Origin: Cryptomeria japonica
Taxonomy: Eukaryota > Streptophyta > Pinopsida > Cupressales > Cupressaceae
Length of the DNA: 64,000 bases
Reading direction: 5' to 3'
Assembly: GCF_030272615.1 (NCBI RefSeq)
Contig: NC_081415.1
Coordinates: 371,859,809 to 371,923,808 of the forward strand
A program made the position numbers and the translations under genes. Below the pieces are notes generated by a model. That model made no database searches, was not told where the DNA came from, and saw only the letters and a list, made by a program, of their open reading frames with translations. Positions 34,287-45,462 of the stretch are shown in pieces; the first letter of the stretch is position 1; the number at the start of each line of letters is the position of its first letter.

Positions 34287-34856
34287 CTATTTTGGTGATG
34301 GAGGGAGAGAAACTAATGATAATACCGGTTCTATCTTGTAGCCATCCATGTCGGTATCTATAATCTTCAATCTCTTTTCTAAGTCTTTCATCAATGTTTC
34401 TAGATCTTTATTTGGAGAGGCTGCCCTATTATGAGCCACAAAAGTATCTGCACCTTTTTTTAATGCATTACAGATGACATTTGTATCAGCCGGAATACTG
34501 ACTTCAGCTCCATTATAAGGAATCTTTAAGCATTGGTGATATGTTGATGGTACTACCTTCATTTCATGAATCCATGCCCTACCCAGTAATATATTGTATG
34601 ACAATGGAATATCGAGAACCTGGAAAAGGACATCTCTCTCTACCGGTCCCACTCTAATTGGTAATGATACCAGACCTTTGGAGGTCCTCTCTTCCTCATC
34701 ATAGGCTTTAATTGTTATTTTCTTGCCTAGATCAATGACATTTTCAGAGAATCCTAGTTGTGTAAGCAGATGATAAGTACATATATTCAACCTCGTGCCT
34801 CCGTCTATCAAAACACGTTTGACTCTGTGTTTGTGGATCATGGCTTCAATATGCAA
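34287..34856 (-). pseudogene. Element D aspartic protease
   Basis: HKHRVKRVLIDGGTRLNIC holds the catalytic Asp (D-G-G form). The flap and strand region reads KGLVSLPIRVGPVERDVLFQ, and the C-terminal hallmark is YNILLGRAWIHEMKVVPST. The ORF is about 190 residues including tail. Protease cuts the Gag-Pol polyprotein. Separation from Gag by a stop and shift at 34857-34950 is probably decay. Confidence 0.85.
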
Positions 34857-34949
34857 TGGCTAGTTATGTGGATGATTTAACAAATTGTCATCCTCTTCAG
34901 AGAAGGTCAAATAGTGAGGTGAAGTCAGATGACCCACCATAGACTGAAA

Positions 34950-36116
34950 CTAATCAATGTCTAAATCTTTTGGAACATTGGTAGTGAGCAATGCTTTGTC
35001 TAGGATTTCCTTGTGAGCAGATGAGAGCTGTAGCAATTCAAAAATTGAAATTTGAGCATTTTTCCTTTTTAACTGTTCAACCATGCTGTATCCAAAGGAT
35101 GATGATGAGGTTAATCTTTTAAATTTGTCCAAGGTTGATTCCTTTTGTTTGTTTGGCAAGGCTATTGGATTTGATGTTTCTTGAGCCAGGTTGGAAGAAC
35201 TTTCTCCTTGGAGGGTAACTTTCTTTTGAGATTGGGTAAGAGCTCTTGCATATCGTGATTCATTTGGTTTATCTTGAACTATAATCACATTGCAATATTC
35301 CGAGTGCAAAGGTTCAGTCATGTTGATAATGTTGTCCTGGCTAGCATAAGTATAATTTACCTTGGCACCTCCTTTGGTCTTTGAGTAATCACCTTGTTTG
35401 TAAGTAGGAAAAGGGTCTTTAAATGCTTTATGATCAGCATTGGTTGGATGATTCCAAACAACAACTTTACCAGCATCTATGAGATCTTGAATCTCATATT
35501 TTAGCTTCATGCAATTGTTTATGTTATGACCCTTATTCCGATGGAAGTCACAATATTCATTTTTTCTCCACCATCTTGGTTTGACATTTGGATCATATGG
35601 TCTGGAGTTATCTAGATGTGTTATCAAGTTGTTTGCCAATAGAGTTTTGAAAGCGGATTCATATGATTCTTCATGAGGAGTAAAATCACGCTTAGGTTTG
35701 GAAAGCCAAGGCTTTTCTTTGAACCATTCCTTTGTTTTCTTTGGTGAATTCTCTGCTGCAATCTCAGCAACTTTAAGTGCTTGTGTACCACTAGCCAAGT
35801 TGAATATTGTGGATTTTGAGTTGGTTTTGATAGTGTCTACTACTCCATCATTAACAACATTCTTATTGTTATCTTTGCCAAATTTCCAATACTTGTTCTT
35901 CTCTTTAGAGCTAGATCCTGTTTGTGTTTCTTTCCAAGGTGTGATATACCCCTTCTTTATGAGCACATCTTCCATTCGAATGGCATTATCTACCATTTTG
36001 TTAAATGATGGGTGTACTTGCATTTGTACGCTATATTTCAGTTCGGGGACCAAGTTATTGACAAATATATCCATTTTCTCAGAGTCTGGAATAGGTAGTG
36101 GGTACCTAAAGAACAT
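34950..36116 (-). pseudogene. gag: Element D Gag C-terminal half with CHHC knuckle
   Basis: A 388-codon frame starts within Gag (RYPLPIPDSEKMDIFVNNL). It includes NEYCDFHRNKGHNINNCMKL, a CX2HX4HX4C zinc-knuckle variant usual in plant Ty3 Gag. The C-terminal part (KRKNAQISIFELLQLSSAHK) leads to the protease and is matched in A (ISILKLLKLTPRHK). Confidence 0.85.
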
Positions 36117-36200
36117 CTTTCTTCAGCGTTGGAGAAAAGTAAGAAGAGGTTCCCCTATTTTCTATTGAGTATTACAAAGATCGATCATAGTTACAAGATG

Positions 36201-37016
36201 TCAAATGTTGTATGAGTATTGTTGTAAAAATAGTAGGATTAGTTCTTCGAATGTTTTTATTCCTTTGGGTCGACTTGAGAACCATTCCATTGCTTGACCC
36301 CCTAAACTCCTTGGGAAGAGATGCATGAGGTACGTTTGATCGTGCATGAATTCCATACAAGAAGCACTAAATTCCCTAACATGATCTTGAGGATCTGAGG
36401 TACCGTCATATTTGTCAAATTTTGGGATTTCCACTTGTGAAGGAAATGGAGGCATGTGTAGATTCTTGTCAAATGGAAAGGGACATATTGTTTCCAGGGA
36501 ATATTGTTTTAGGAACTTGTCCTTATTCTTCAGTTCTATGACCTCCATCCACAAAGCTAGTAATTGTTTGTGTACCATGAGTGTAGGTGAGTCTTCCCTT
36601 TTAGTAACAAGTGTTTGAACATCATATCCAATAGAAAGTTTGGCACCTTGTTTTGCTAGTTCTAAGAAATAGTCTTGCTTCTCTCGGGTCATGATGGTTT
36701 TCATCATTTTTCTAAAGTCTTTGTCTTTCTGATAGTCAAGGATTTCTTTTTCTGGTGGTTCAGCGTCTTCGTCAATCTCACTCGATGATGAGGATTCATT
36801 ATGATTTTTGGGAATATTACGGTCGTTTTTGTTTCCATCATTGTATTCTGTCTCATGTATAGTGGGAGATTTCGGTTCATCAAAAATTGGTCCGCCTGAT
36901 GACAATGGCATGTCAGTGAGTGGATCCTTCATGTAGAATGAATTATCTTGATAGGTGAAGGTTTGTTCTTTGCCTTTGGCTTGTTTCTTACGAGAACTCT
37001 TGGTTTGAATAGGCAT
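36201..37016 (-). pseudogene. gag: Element D Gag N-terminal half
   Basis: It starts at 37016 (MPIQTKSSRKKQAKGK), the first ATG after the leader. A Ser/Glu/Asp-rich N-terminal part precedes the Gag core: PKFDKYDGTSDPQDHVREF, LFPRSLGGQAMEWF, FEELILLFLQQYSYNI. The frame breaks at 36117-36200 before the C-terminal half. Confidence 0.85.
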
Positions 37017-37339
37017 CTTTATGGATTTGTGTGACCTAAATGTGTTTGTGATGCAAAGGTCAAGATCAATTTAAGAGCTAGTTGTTCTGTTTAGAGTATT
37101 GTTTAGGAGAAACAACTGAGATTTAGTCTGATTTCAGGAATGATCTATCCTGTCTAAAAATGTTATCTAAGTTGATTCTAAGCATAGTTTAAGATTCAGT
37201 CTAGTTTTAGGAATGATCTATCCTGTATAAGATGTTGTCTAAGTGATGCAAATGGCAGAGGTACATTGTCTTGATCTATTTATGCTCAGGAAAATGATAA
37301 CCAATATTATGTTTGTTGTAAGCTATTTTTAGGCAAGTT

Positions 37340-37640
37340 TGACTATTCTGTTCTGACAAAACCAGAGACTCGTATGACAGGATTTTCTGGACTGGATGAC
37401 AATTTAGCAGCTACAGGACGACAATAGTTCTGTTTCATACCAGTTGCTGCCTTGTACCATATGACAAATGGGCATGAGCAGGATGACAAAAGACTCAGAG
37501 TAGTTCTATTTTGTACGACACAGGATATAGAGTCAGATGACAGAATAAAATGACTCGTACGACACAAGATTGGGTCTAAGACGACAAACTAGAAAACTCG
37601 TACGACACAGGATGTGATATAGGAAAATGAATTATCAGAC
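37340..37640 (-). repeat. Leader short-repeat cluster 2 of element D (TCGTACGA type)
   Basis: About eight copies of ACTCGTACGACACAGGAT or decayed forms (gtatgacagg, ggacgacaa, gtacgacaca) at 20-45-bp spacing. The core TCGTACGA is an 8-bp palindrome. No ORF. Confidence 0.7.
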
Positions 37641-37739
37641 TCGTACAACTGTTCACAGGACAAAGCCTAGAAATTTTGAGTTTTTTCGATTGCTGAGTAT
37701 GATAACTGAGTATGACCAATTTTGAGATGGACTGACTTT

Positions 37740-38060
37740 TGACCAGGATAGACTAGTTTCTGACTTAGACAGATTTTCGACTTAAAATGGACTAGTTTTT
37801 TGACACGGACTGAGTTTCGACTTAGGATGGACTAGTTTCTGGCACGAACAGAGTTTTGACTCAAGATGGACTAGTTTCTGACACGGACAAAGTTTTGACT
37901 TAGGATGGAATAGTTTCTGACACAGACAGAGTTTCGACTTAGGATGGACTAGTTTCTGACATGGATAGAGTTTCGACTCAGGATGGACTAGTTTCTGACA
38001 TGGACAAAGTTTCGACTCAGGATGGACTAGTTTCTGACATAGACAAAGTTTTGACTCACT
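37740..38060 (-). repeat. 39-bp tandem repeat in the D leader
   Basis: About eight copies of a 39-bp unit containing GGATGGACTAGTTTCTGACA and AGTTTCGACT, differing by scattered point changes. The array lies between the conserved block and repeat cluster 2. In A the corresponding array lies on the other side of the block. Confidence 0.88.
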
Positions 38061-38249
38061 GAGTTGTTTCTGGTCTTCACCAATTTTTGGTATTTCAATT
38101 TTTGTTTCAAGGATGAAAACATAGAAAACAAGTAGTATGTATAGTGACTCTAATCACAACATGCAAACCCTAAGGAATTTGGTGAGGAAAGAAAACCTTT
38201 TCTTGTAGACTCAGGTACACACCCAATAGCTAATCAGAATACGATTGTT

Positions 38250-38680
38250 GAGTCTCACGCAATGGATTCTCAACGTCGTATTATCCGACTCCAAACACTA
38301 ATGGGGGCATGAAATGACAAGTATCTTAGGAGAGTTACTATCTCTCTTGCACAAAGATTATCCCCCTTTCGGAGATGAACCAGGTAGGTTCTAATTTTAA
38401 ATTGGATTTAGTTAGGGATCCATTTGGCACATCGAGGTATAAACTGAATTAAGAGGTCTCCCAGCCTTGAAAACCAAGGTTTAATATACCCGAAGGTACG
38501 GAGGAGAGCTATTCCCGAGCACTGTCGTTGACTTGATTTTCATCAAATCACGTTTATTTTATAGTGGGTTGGAGTACTTGGCGTGTAGTTGTTCCCACTT
38601 AGGTCGTTCCCCTCACACTGGCCGTAATGGATTTAAGATTTTTTCAACCATTCGGGAGGGCAGGTCTGCTAAAGATGTAC
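38250..38680 (-). other. Conserved leader block of D (matches A)
   Basis: It has the counterparts of the A block (11735-12090): GGTTGGAGTACTTGGCG, CCCACTTAGGTCGTTCCCCT and GGGCAGGTCTGCTAAAG in the same order and spacing range. An 89-codon plus-strand frame through it has no support. Confidence 0.65.
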
Positions 38681-39049
38681 AAATCTCAAACAAAGAAAAA
38701 GCTTCAAGGGTCTGGATTTCTGATTGTCTAGAAAAAGACAAGAGCATCCTCTCCTACCTCTCAGAATCTTCTAAAAGCAAGAAAGACAAATTTTTTCTTT
38801 AACCAGATAGCAAGTTAGGTTCCTAAAAATGAATTTAAAGAATACATGATATTTAGTCGATTCTCCTTAGGCAACCTGCAAAGACAATGAATCAGTAGTC
38901 ATATTGTCTTTGTGCGACAAGCATATTCTTCAACAAGCATTCTACAAAAACTAGTTAGGCTGTGAAAAACTCTGAGATAGACAGATAAACAGTCAGGGTC
39001 AGTTGTCAGAATAATCAATCAAAAATGAAAAAAAAATATGAAATTTGCC

Positions 39050-39310
39050 TCTTTTACCAGAAAATATAGAATCGTACGAAAGACACTTGACTCATACGAA
39101 ACAGGATTCAGTATCATATGAAAGAAGATTGTTGATAATGTCTGCTCGTACAACAAAGGATTTATGCTCGTACGATAGAGAATCTACTCGTACGACAGAG
39201 GATCTTCTCGTACGATAGAGGATCTGCTTGTACAATAGGATATTTGCAATTCGTGCGACACCTGTAGTTTGTCATTTCAGCCTGTAAAAATTGTCGTACG
39301 AGATGTATGA
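39050..39310 (-). repeat. Leader short-repeat cluster 1 of element D (next to the PBS)
   Basis: About nine copies of CTCGTACGACAGAGGATCT or variants. The copies nearest the middle (39185-39240) repeat at about 25 bp. It starts about 90 bp from the primer site. Confidence 0.78.
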
Positions 39311-39395
39311 ACGAAAAACCGAAAAAATCTGAAACCTGGAAAATAACAAAAAATAAAGCAGTCAGTCTTGGAGGCTGAAAAAATATAGTCTTTGG

Positions 39396-39413
39396 GCCTC
39401 ACGATTGGCGCTA
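39396..39413 (-). promoter_or_regulatory. Primer binding site of D (tRNA-Lys-like, decayed)
   Basis: In element sense the sequence is TAGCGCCAATCGTGAGGC, which matches the tRNA-Lys complement TGGCGCCCACCGTGGGGC at 14 of 18 positions, five bases past the LTR. The placement and element A support the reading. Confidence 0.65.
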
Positions 39414-39418
39414 GAGAT

Positions 39419-40555
39419 GTGTGTGTGAAAAAGTGAACCTGTAGCTGCAAGCACAACACTTCAATTAAGTCATTATATGCATGGTTAGTAATCAATAATC
39501 AATAAGAAATAAACCATAGCAAAGTGACTAATTGCCTTCTAAAAGATGCGAGTATAAGAATGCTCTCAAATTTTTATAAGCAATACCAGTGACTAGACTA
39601 CATCAAGACAAAGGATTTAATCTATATGATATTAAGCTATATGGATGCAAGATGGATGAATAATTCAAGCAAATAATAATCAATTCAAGCAACAATGGAT
39701 GCAAGCAATAATGGACGTAAATAATCTAAAAAAGCACAATAATCTTCAATGACTCCAGAGCGAAATTAGCATGATAATAATCTCCAAGCGTGTTCTCAAA
39801 AATCTCTGGAGTGAATTGGAATGAGAGCTAAAGAATGAATTTATAGAGAATCACAAGAGAAAAAGCTCAGTTTAGGATTAATTGAAATAATTGAGAAATT
39901 AGATTCAGTTAACCTTGAGATAGATTCCAATTATAGTTTAATTGAAATGCACTCAAATTAGAAGTCCAAGTTGCATTGGCAAATAATAATAAATTAATTC
40001 CATGCATATCTGATAAAAATAGATAATTCTTTAATTTATTCAAGAAAAGGGTCTTTTCAATGCAACTGAACTTCTTTTTCTGAAAAGCTTTGAGTTCCAA
40101 TTTTAGAGAATAATTCAATAATTCAATTAAATTGCTTTTCTGATTTCAAGTTCTAAATTTAGAAAAAGAAATAATATCTCAAGTTTGATTTCTCTCTCAA
40201 TTCAATTCTTTTTTTTTGTTTTATTTTCAATTCAACTCTTTGTAATAAATTAATTCATCTTTTGTAATTAATCCTTTTTGCATGATTGAATGACAAATTA
40301 ATTAATTAATTAAATATGCAAGGATATTTAATTAATTAAAATGGGATAATTGATCAAAATGATATTCTTGGAAATGATTTGATTAATTAAATAAATATTT
40401 AATTAATATTGAGTAGTTGATTTGCCATGTGATTTTTGATGATTAAAGAATTAATAATGTGCTCAAGATTGATTTAATTGCCTTTGGTTAGGACCTTGGT
40501 GATGTTGTCGAGATTAGGGGCCCATGGTTTAGATGACCAATTTTAGGGTATTACA
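39419..40555 (-). repeat. 5' LTR of element D
   Basis: This is a 1,137-bp LTR. In element sense it starts TGTAATACCC at 40555 and ends CACACACACA at 39419. The U3 half has TTAATTAATTAAT-type AT repeats (40260-40400). It matches the left LTR only over its last ~360 bp. Confidence 0.88.
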
Positions 40556-43005
40556 CATAGTTGTGAATGCTTGCATGTTTTGAAATACATGTTTACAAGA
40601 TGGGTTCATTACTTTACATGGACCTTAAATCCTTTTTCCCTAAATGTTTACTTTATATGCATAGTTGTCAATGGTTGCATGTTTTGAACTCCATGCACCT
40701 CAAAGTGGTGACATAGTGCATTTATGAAATTAGCATGCACATGTGTTTTTGGGCTTGTTTTGATGGAATGTCTCAACTCAATTTACATATTGACATATTA
40801 TGTGCTAAGTTTGGCTCCTTCCCTAATCTATTTTCATCCCCATGTACTTGTGTTTGTGTATAAATTTGTTCTTTCTAAAAGATCAACAATTTGACTCAGT
40901 TTAGCCCAGGTATAATGACAAACTGGCACTAATAGTAGGAGAAAACACTATGAAACTAGTGATTTTTCTCTAAATTTTGGAAAGGTACAACTCCTTTTGT
41001 ATGATATAATTTGAGATTTTACAGGGTATTCTCTTAACCAGAAAGAAGAAAAGGAAAACTAACACCTACGAATAGCCATGACACATATGTGACTGGAAAT
41101 GAGATTGAAAGGGAACAAAGGTGGATGGCACATAGTCCACCCAATCAAGTCCCAACAAGTGATAATAAATGAGACACTAAACAATGATTCTTTTCAAATA
41201 ATATGGACACAGTTATGACTCATAGTTCATTTTAATGGACATATTCATAGTTTGTCATAATAGAGGAAACATCAAGGAAAAGATTGCAAAGACATAAGAA
41301 AATGACAATCAAAAGAAATATATATGAACACAACACATAGTTTCAATAACAATATCTCCTTTCTTTCATTGATGTAAAAATAGAACACACAGTCTCCCTT
41401 TCTCTATTACAAAAGATTATGCTTACAAAAGAGAATACACTGCTCAACCCTCTTTCAAAACTAAAAACTAAAACATTTCTCTTAGCTGATTCGCACTCTT
41501 GCATAAAAGTGCAGTGGGGGTTAAGATAAAATCCTCCCCTTCATCATCTATTAATTGCATATTTAAAGAGTTTCTTCAACTTCGTCTGTCAGTTACACTA
41601 ACTAACTCTTCTTTAAAGAATTGATTATTGAGAATAATAAAGGCCTTTCCAAATCCTCGTGAGAGTAATATTTAATAAATTAAAACATTAATAATGAGCA
41701 TCTTATAATAATGCATACTAATATGACTTTGATGGATATTTGATTCCCATGAATCATTTGTTGATCTGGCTTATTACCTTCTTCCCAACTGATATAAGAT
41801 TCCTTTTGTCGCCTATGTTTCCTTACTCCTCTACCTTACTATGTTGGATTACTTTAGCATCTATGTTACATAGGCCTTCATGAAGGGATTGTTTGATATG
41901 CTTCACATGTATGAGCCCTGAATTTTTACTTCTCATCTTCTTTTATTTTATCAGGATGATACCAACCAACTCTTAGATTTGAGGTTTAATAAGGCACCAC
42001 TCAATTTGAATGAATTGTTAATTCAATAACAATTTGGTTGCTTTCAATGTTGAGCATACATTGTCGCCTCAAGTCCATTTTTTTGTTGATGTCACTGGAG
42101 CACTGATCGATATTTGAAGACTGATCAAATTGTATGGATAATTCCAATCTCAATGTGGGCTTCTATGTGTTGAGTGCCAAATACACATGGTGCCATTTAG
42201 CTTTGGATGAAAACTGTTAACTGCTTTCGCTTGAAAGTTTCTAAAGCTTTTTCAGTAGATGAATTTTGTGCACCCATGTAATCATGCATTTTACAAGACC
42301 ATTTTCCTTTCAGGCAATATGTTAAATAGTTTGCATACGCTCCCTAATCTCTACATCTATCTCTTGAGACCACATCTCTTATTGGTATTCAATAGAACAA
42401 TTCATGTGGTATGTATCTGCTTCTTTAATCATTACAAGACATGATGTCTATGCTTCCACAGTTTGCATAATATTTACTAAAAAACCACTTTGGATGCCAG
42501 GACTGAACATATTGTGTTGCCAAATGGACTACCTTTGTTATCGGTGAGTCGCACGATTCTCAAACTTTTGAACCTCAATTTTGTTTGGTTCTAAAGTACA
42601 AAAAAAGTGCCAATGCTCTAACATTATATGGGATTTCAAAACCTTTCAAAACTACCCCATAAGATGCTAGTCGGGTCTGTGATTGATTTTGTAACCATCG
42701 AACTAGATCGAGAAATTGGGTGGTTCATCAACCAACTATGAAATCTTTAAAAACTTTCCAACCAAACCATTTGATAGATAATCTTTCGATCATCATATTT
42801 TGTGAGATAATTCAACAACCCAATGTAGAGTATGTTCAACACTTTACATAGGAAAGGTTCTCAATTATACATGCAGTGATCTTGTCATGTTCTAGAGAAT
42901 TCCTTGTGGAAGCACACACTTCCGAGAAAAAAAGAACAAATACTTGCACACTGCATCGGGTACCAAGTTTGCTTCCATTTATCATTGGTTTTCGATATGT
43001 CCCAC
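40556..43005. other. Target DNA right of D, then unassigned intergenic DNA
   Basis: 40556-40700 completes the tandem repeat split by D: 26574-26642 plus 40556-40597 as unit one, 40598-40700 as unit two. Both units contain AATGTTTACTTTATATGCAT. The remaining 2.3 kb is AT-rich with no coherent frame, LTR or RNA gene that I can recognise. It may include the end of the B LTR and older decayed DNA. Confidence 0.5.
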
Positions 43006-43243
43006 TATTGGGAATGTGAAGCCCAATGGTCACATGACCCTTCACGTTCTCCCAACTGTTCATCTCATATCTAAATATGATTATATAATGGTTGTGTTCA
43101 ACACATGTATGAGAGATTGATTAATAGAAGTTATTCCCTTCTTTGAGTGTGGATGTAGGCAAATTTGCCGAACCACGATAAATTGTGTGTTTTTTTTTTT
43201 TTTGTTTTTGTTATTGTTTTCTCTGCTTGTTCTAATCCTGAAA
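43006..43243 (+). repeat. 5' LTR of element E
   Basis: It begins TATTGGGAATGTGAAG (TG decayed to TA) and ends ATCCTGAAA. It is about 90% identical to 46230-46468 and includes a T17 run near 43188-43204. Confidence 0.88.
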
Positions 43244-43245
43244 AT

Positions 43246-43257
43246 TGGTATCAAAGC
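43246..43257 (+). promoter_or_regulatory. Primer binding site of E (tRNA-iMet type)
   Basis: TGGTATCAAAGC matches the initiator tRNA-Met complement except for one base (G to A), two bases after the LTR. Confidence 0.85.
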
Positions 43258-43276
43258 CATGTTGGCTTGAGCAGAG

Positions 43277-44230
43277 ATGGAGGAAGAAGAAGAAGTTGAA
43301 ATGAAACACCATGTACATTGGTCGGATGACTGGAAAGATGAGGAGGATTTGGCTGAAGAAGAGGACGTCGAGGCGAGTGAAGATGAAATTGAAGAAGATG
43401 AGACATATGATGTCGAAAAATATCAAGAAGAGAAAATTATGCAGCTAAAGGAGGAAAATTTCTTACTAACAGATCAATTGTATTTTATAGAGGAAACCTT
43501 GGCAAGAATTTTGGAGGTTGAGACTTTGAGACATTTAAGAGAAAAAAAACTGATGGAAATCTTAAATGGAGCAAAAGTAAATAAAGGCAACCTTGATGAT
43601 ATACCGATTAATAGACATCTTGAGCTGGAGAATATCGTAATAGCTCTAGAAGATCATCATAGAAATACACAAGCCAAGCTATTTACTCTTCAAGAAGATT
43701 TGCAAAATGCTTCTTTGAGCTCGAAGCTAAGCTTTAGGCCAAGCTAAAGGATGTTGAGGAAAATTTGTTGAATGCCCAAGTAGAGGTTGCAGCTGAAGAG
43801 GGAGAAGACCTTTGTATAGACAATTTCATAGAAGATTATGAGCCTATGGACTTGGATAATGAAGTACAAGATGTTGTGCTTGATGCAATAGGAGGTGCTT
43901 CTATAAGCAGAAAGCTTCCTAGAATTCTACGTGGTCTAGATACAGATGATGATGATCATTGCAGGCCAAAACAAAGACAATGTGTTGAGCCTCCTCATGT
44001 AGTGGGAGAATTGTCTTGGACCAGGTCTGGCTTGGGCCTTGTTTTGGATTGTTTTCAAGATGTGGTAGAAATGGAAGTTGACCCCAGTGAAAAGAGCGTC
44101 ACCAAGGAGACGGAGTACAAAGAAAACGGTGGCAGCGCATGGTTTCCGAGGTATTTGGGCATCCTAAGGAATTCGCTGAGGAGGTTGTCTCCCAAAATGA
44201 CCATAATATTACTCTGTTTCAAGTGCTAGT
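43277..44230 (+). pseudogene. Acidic coiled-coil ORF of element E
   Basis: It starts at 43277 (MEEEEEVEMKHHVHW), 20 bp past the PBS. A Glu/Asp-rich N-terminus is followed by heptad-like helices (KIMQLKEENFLLTDQL). A shift at about 43735 links the next frame through FELEAKL, stop, AKLKDVEENLLNAQVEV, so the two pieces were one protein of about 310 residues. The second piece is acidic (DTDDDDHCRPK). I do not recognise the family. The position right after the PBS suggests a Gag-like role, but there is no zinc knuckle or Gag core. Confidence 0.55.
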
Positions 44231-44999
44231 CAAAATAGGCGTAGAGAAGAGGCATGGTGTGAAGGAACCCATACAAGATTGGAGAATAAGAGTTGATAAG
44301 GAAGCTCAAAGAATTTCGTAGGAGCTCATGAAGCGGGAGGACCAAGATAATTTAGAAGATGAGGAGGCACAAAATCGGTTTGTTTCATTCATGGAAACTG
44401 AAGAGGCACAAACAACTTCAGAGTTTGGAGAAGTAAAAGATGAACTCTGTGGTCTATATGGTGAGTCCAAGCATAGGAAATATGTATGTCCTACATCACA
44501 CGGTGGCTTGCATCATAGTCACTATAGCAAGAAGAGCGCACTTCATGCCTTGCAGCACAGTCCTCACGCGATGCTGGGCACTGACCACAACATGTTGGGA
44601 AAACCATGTATTTTCCAAGAACATCCACCTTCACAGGCTTACAGCAGAGGCGTCCTCCTCCGCAGACCATGGATGATGCCTCTAGGGAAGACCAATCCCA
44701 CGGTTTGTCTCTTGTGTCGCGCTCACAAGGATATCTTTTTGATGGACATGGAGGTTGCGGGGCTTATGGCAGTAGTGTTGGATAGGCTGGAGGGAAAATT
44801 TAAGAAGCTACTTATGGAGCAGCGGAAGCATGGTGTGACCCCTCAACACGAAGGTGTGAAGCCTCTGCCTGTGAGCCATCATGGGAAGCAAGGGACATAC
44901 GTAAGACAATGGAGTCCCCTTGATCACTATCACATAAGTGATCTACAGTTTTCCTTCTATGATCATCCAGTGTCAAGTGTAGATAAATATTACATCTAG
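44139..44999 (+). pseudogene. Unrecognised open segments of element E
   Basis: Two frames (44139-44321 and 44328-44999) are separated by a TAG. The first reads EVFGHPKEFAEEVVSQND; the second is acidic at first (DNLEDEEAQN), then His/Pro/Leu-rich, with no family I can name. Base composition is richer in GC than the surroundings, as expected of captured exons. They may be several joined fragments. Confidence 0.4.
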
Positions 45000-45009
45000 G
45001 TTTCAATGT

Positions 45010-45270
45010 TGTTTTTCATCCCCAGAGACACGATTATGCGGATTTGGGAAAATTGGATCCTAAAATGTTGGATACTGGGCTTTTTGATTTTGGTGTTTCT
45101 TGTTCTGAATGTTCTGAGGTTGAATCTGGTAGTAAGTGTTTTCCTTTGTTGAGAATAGAACTCAAATACGCGCTGGAGGATCGAAAGGGTGAGTTAATGC
45201 TTGCCATCGGGATGGGGACTTAGGCAAATGAGATCTTTCTGGAATCCTGGCACTCGTACACTGCAAACGA
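45010..45270 (+). pseudogene. Captured fragment resembling the C2 domain of a plant MCTP protein
   Basis: One frame reads LEDRKGELMLAIGMGT, then a stop in place of Gln, then ANEIFLESWHS. Plant MCTP proteins (QUIRKY/FTIP family, C2 domains plus transmembrane anchor, plasmodesmata and ER membrane) have the conserved block KGELMLAVWMGTQADEAF followed by P-x-A-W-H-S. The match over about 30 residues is close. Upstream in the same frame (LDPKMLDTGLFDFG) I see no match. The fragment covers a small part of one C2 domain, and no intron is visible within it. Confidence 0.65.
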
Positions 45271-45279
45271 CATGTGTTG

Positions 45280-45437
45280 CATTCTAGCGGGGAAACCTTG
45301 GCTTATTTGGAGGAGGCGTTACAAAAGAAGAGTGGGAATCCAGACACTTACTTAGCAAACTGTGTCGATGTGGCCTTTGGCACTGGTGTCGGTGGATTGA
45401 TTACCCAGAAGGGCGTTATGGTTTGTAGTAATAACTG
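45280..45437 (+). pseudogene. Captured fragment resembling a patatin-like phospholipase (pPLA-III type)
   Basis: A different frame from the C2 piece reads ETLAYLEEALQKKSGNPD, then CVDVAFGTGVGGLIT, and stops at 45437. Plant pPLA-III (PLP6-9) proteins have L-x-x-LE-x-x-L-x-x-x-SGNPDA-x-I-A-D-x-FDV-A-A-G-x-G-x-GG. They carry the unusual G-x-G-x-G box in place of the G-x-S-x-G esterase box, as here (GTGVG). Only about 50 residues are present. It abuts the C2 piece directly. Confidence 0.6.
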
Positions 45438-45462
45438 ACGTATAAATGCACACGATGGCATC

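Larger units (their letters stand above)
26643..40555 (-). mobile_element. Element D: Tat-like Ty3/gypsy retrotransposon
   Basis: This 13.9-kb element is flanked by a perfect CATAG duplication (26638-26642 and 40556-40560). In element order: 5' LTR (40555-39419), tRNA-Lys-like PBS, repeat-rich leader (39395-37017), Gag, PR, G-patch, linker, RT, RNase H plus a second RNase H, INT with GPY/F, a non-coding zone with an antisense coding remnant, and a truncated 3' LTR. Two RNase H domains (gypsy type plus archaeal-like) are known for the plant Tat lineage. Stops and frameshifts throughout show it is dead. Confidence 0.9.

Noticed and set aside
44735-44765. DGHGG word in one frame of element E, like the PP2C phosphatase motif
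   Set aside because: Only about ten residues match and the frame has stops on both sides. It could be a third captured gene but is too weak to call.
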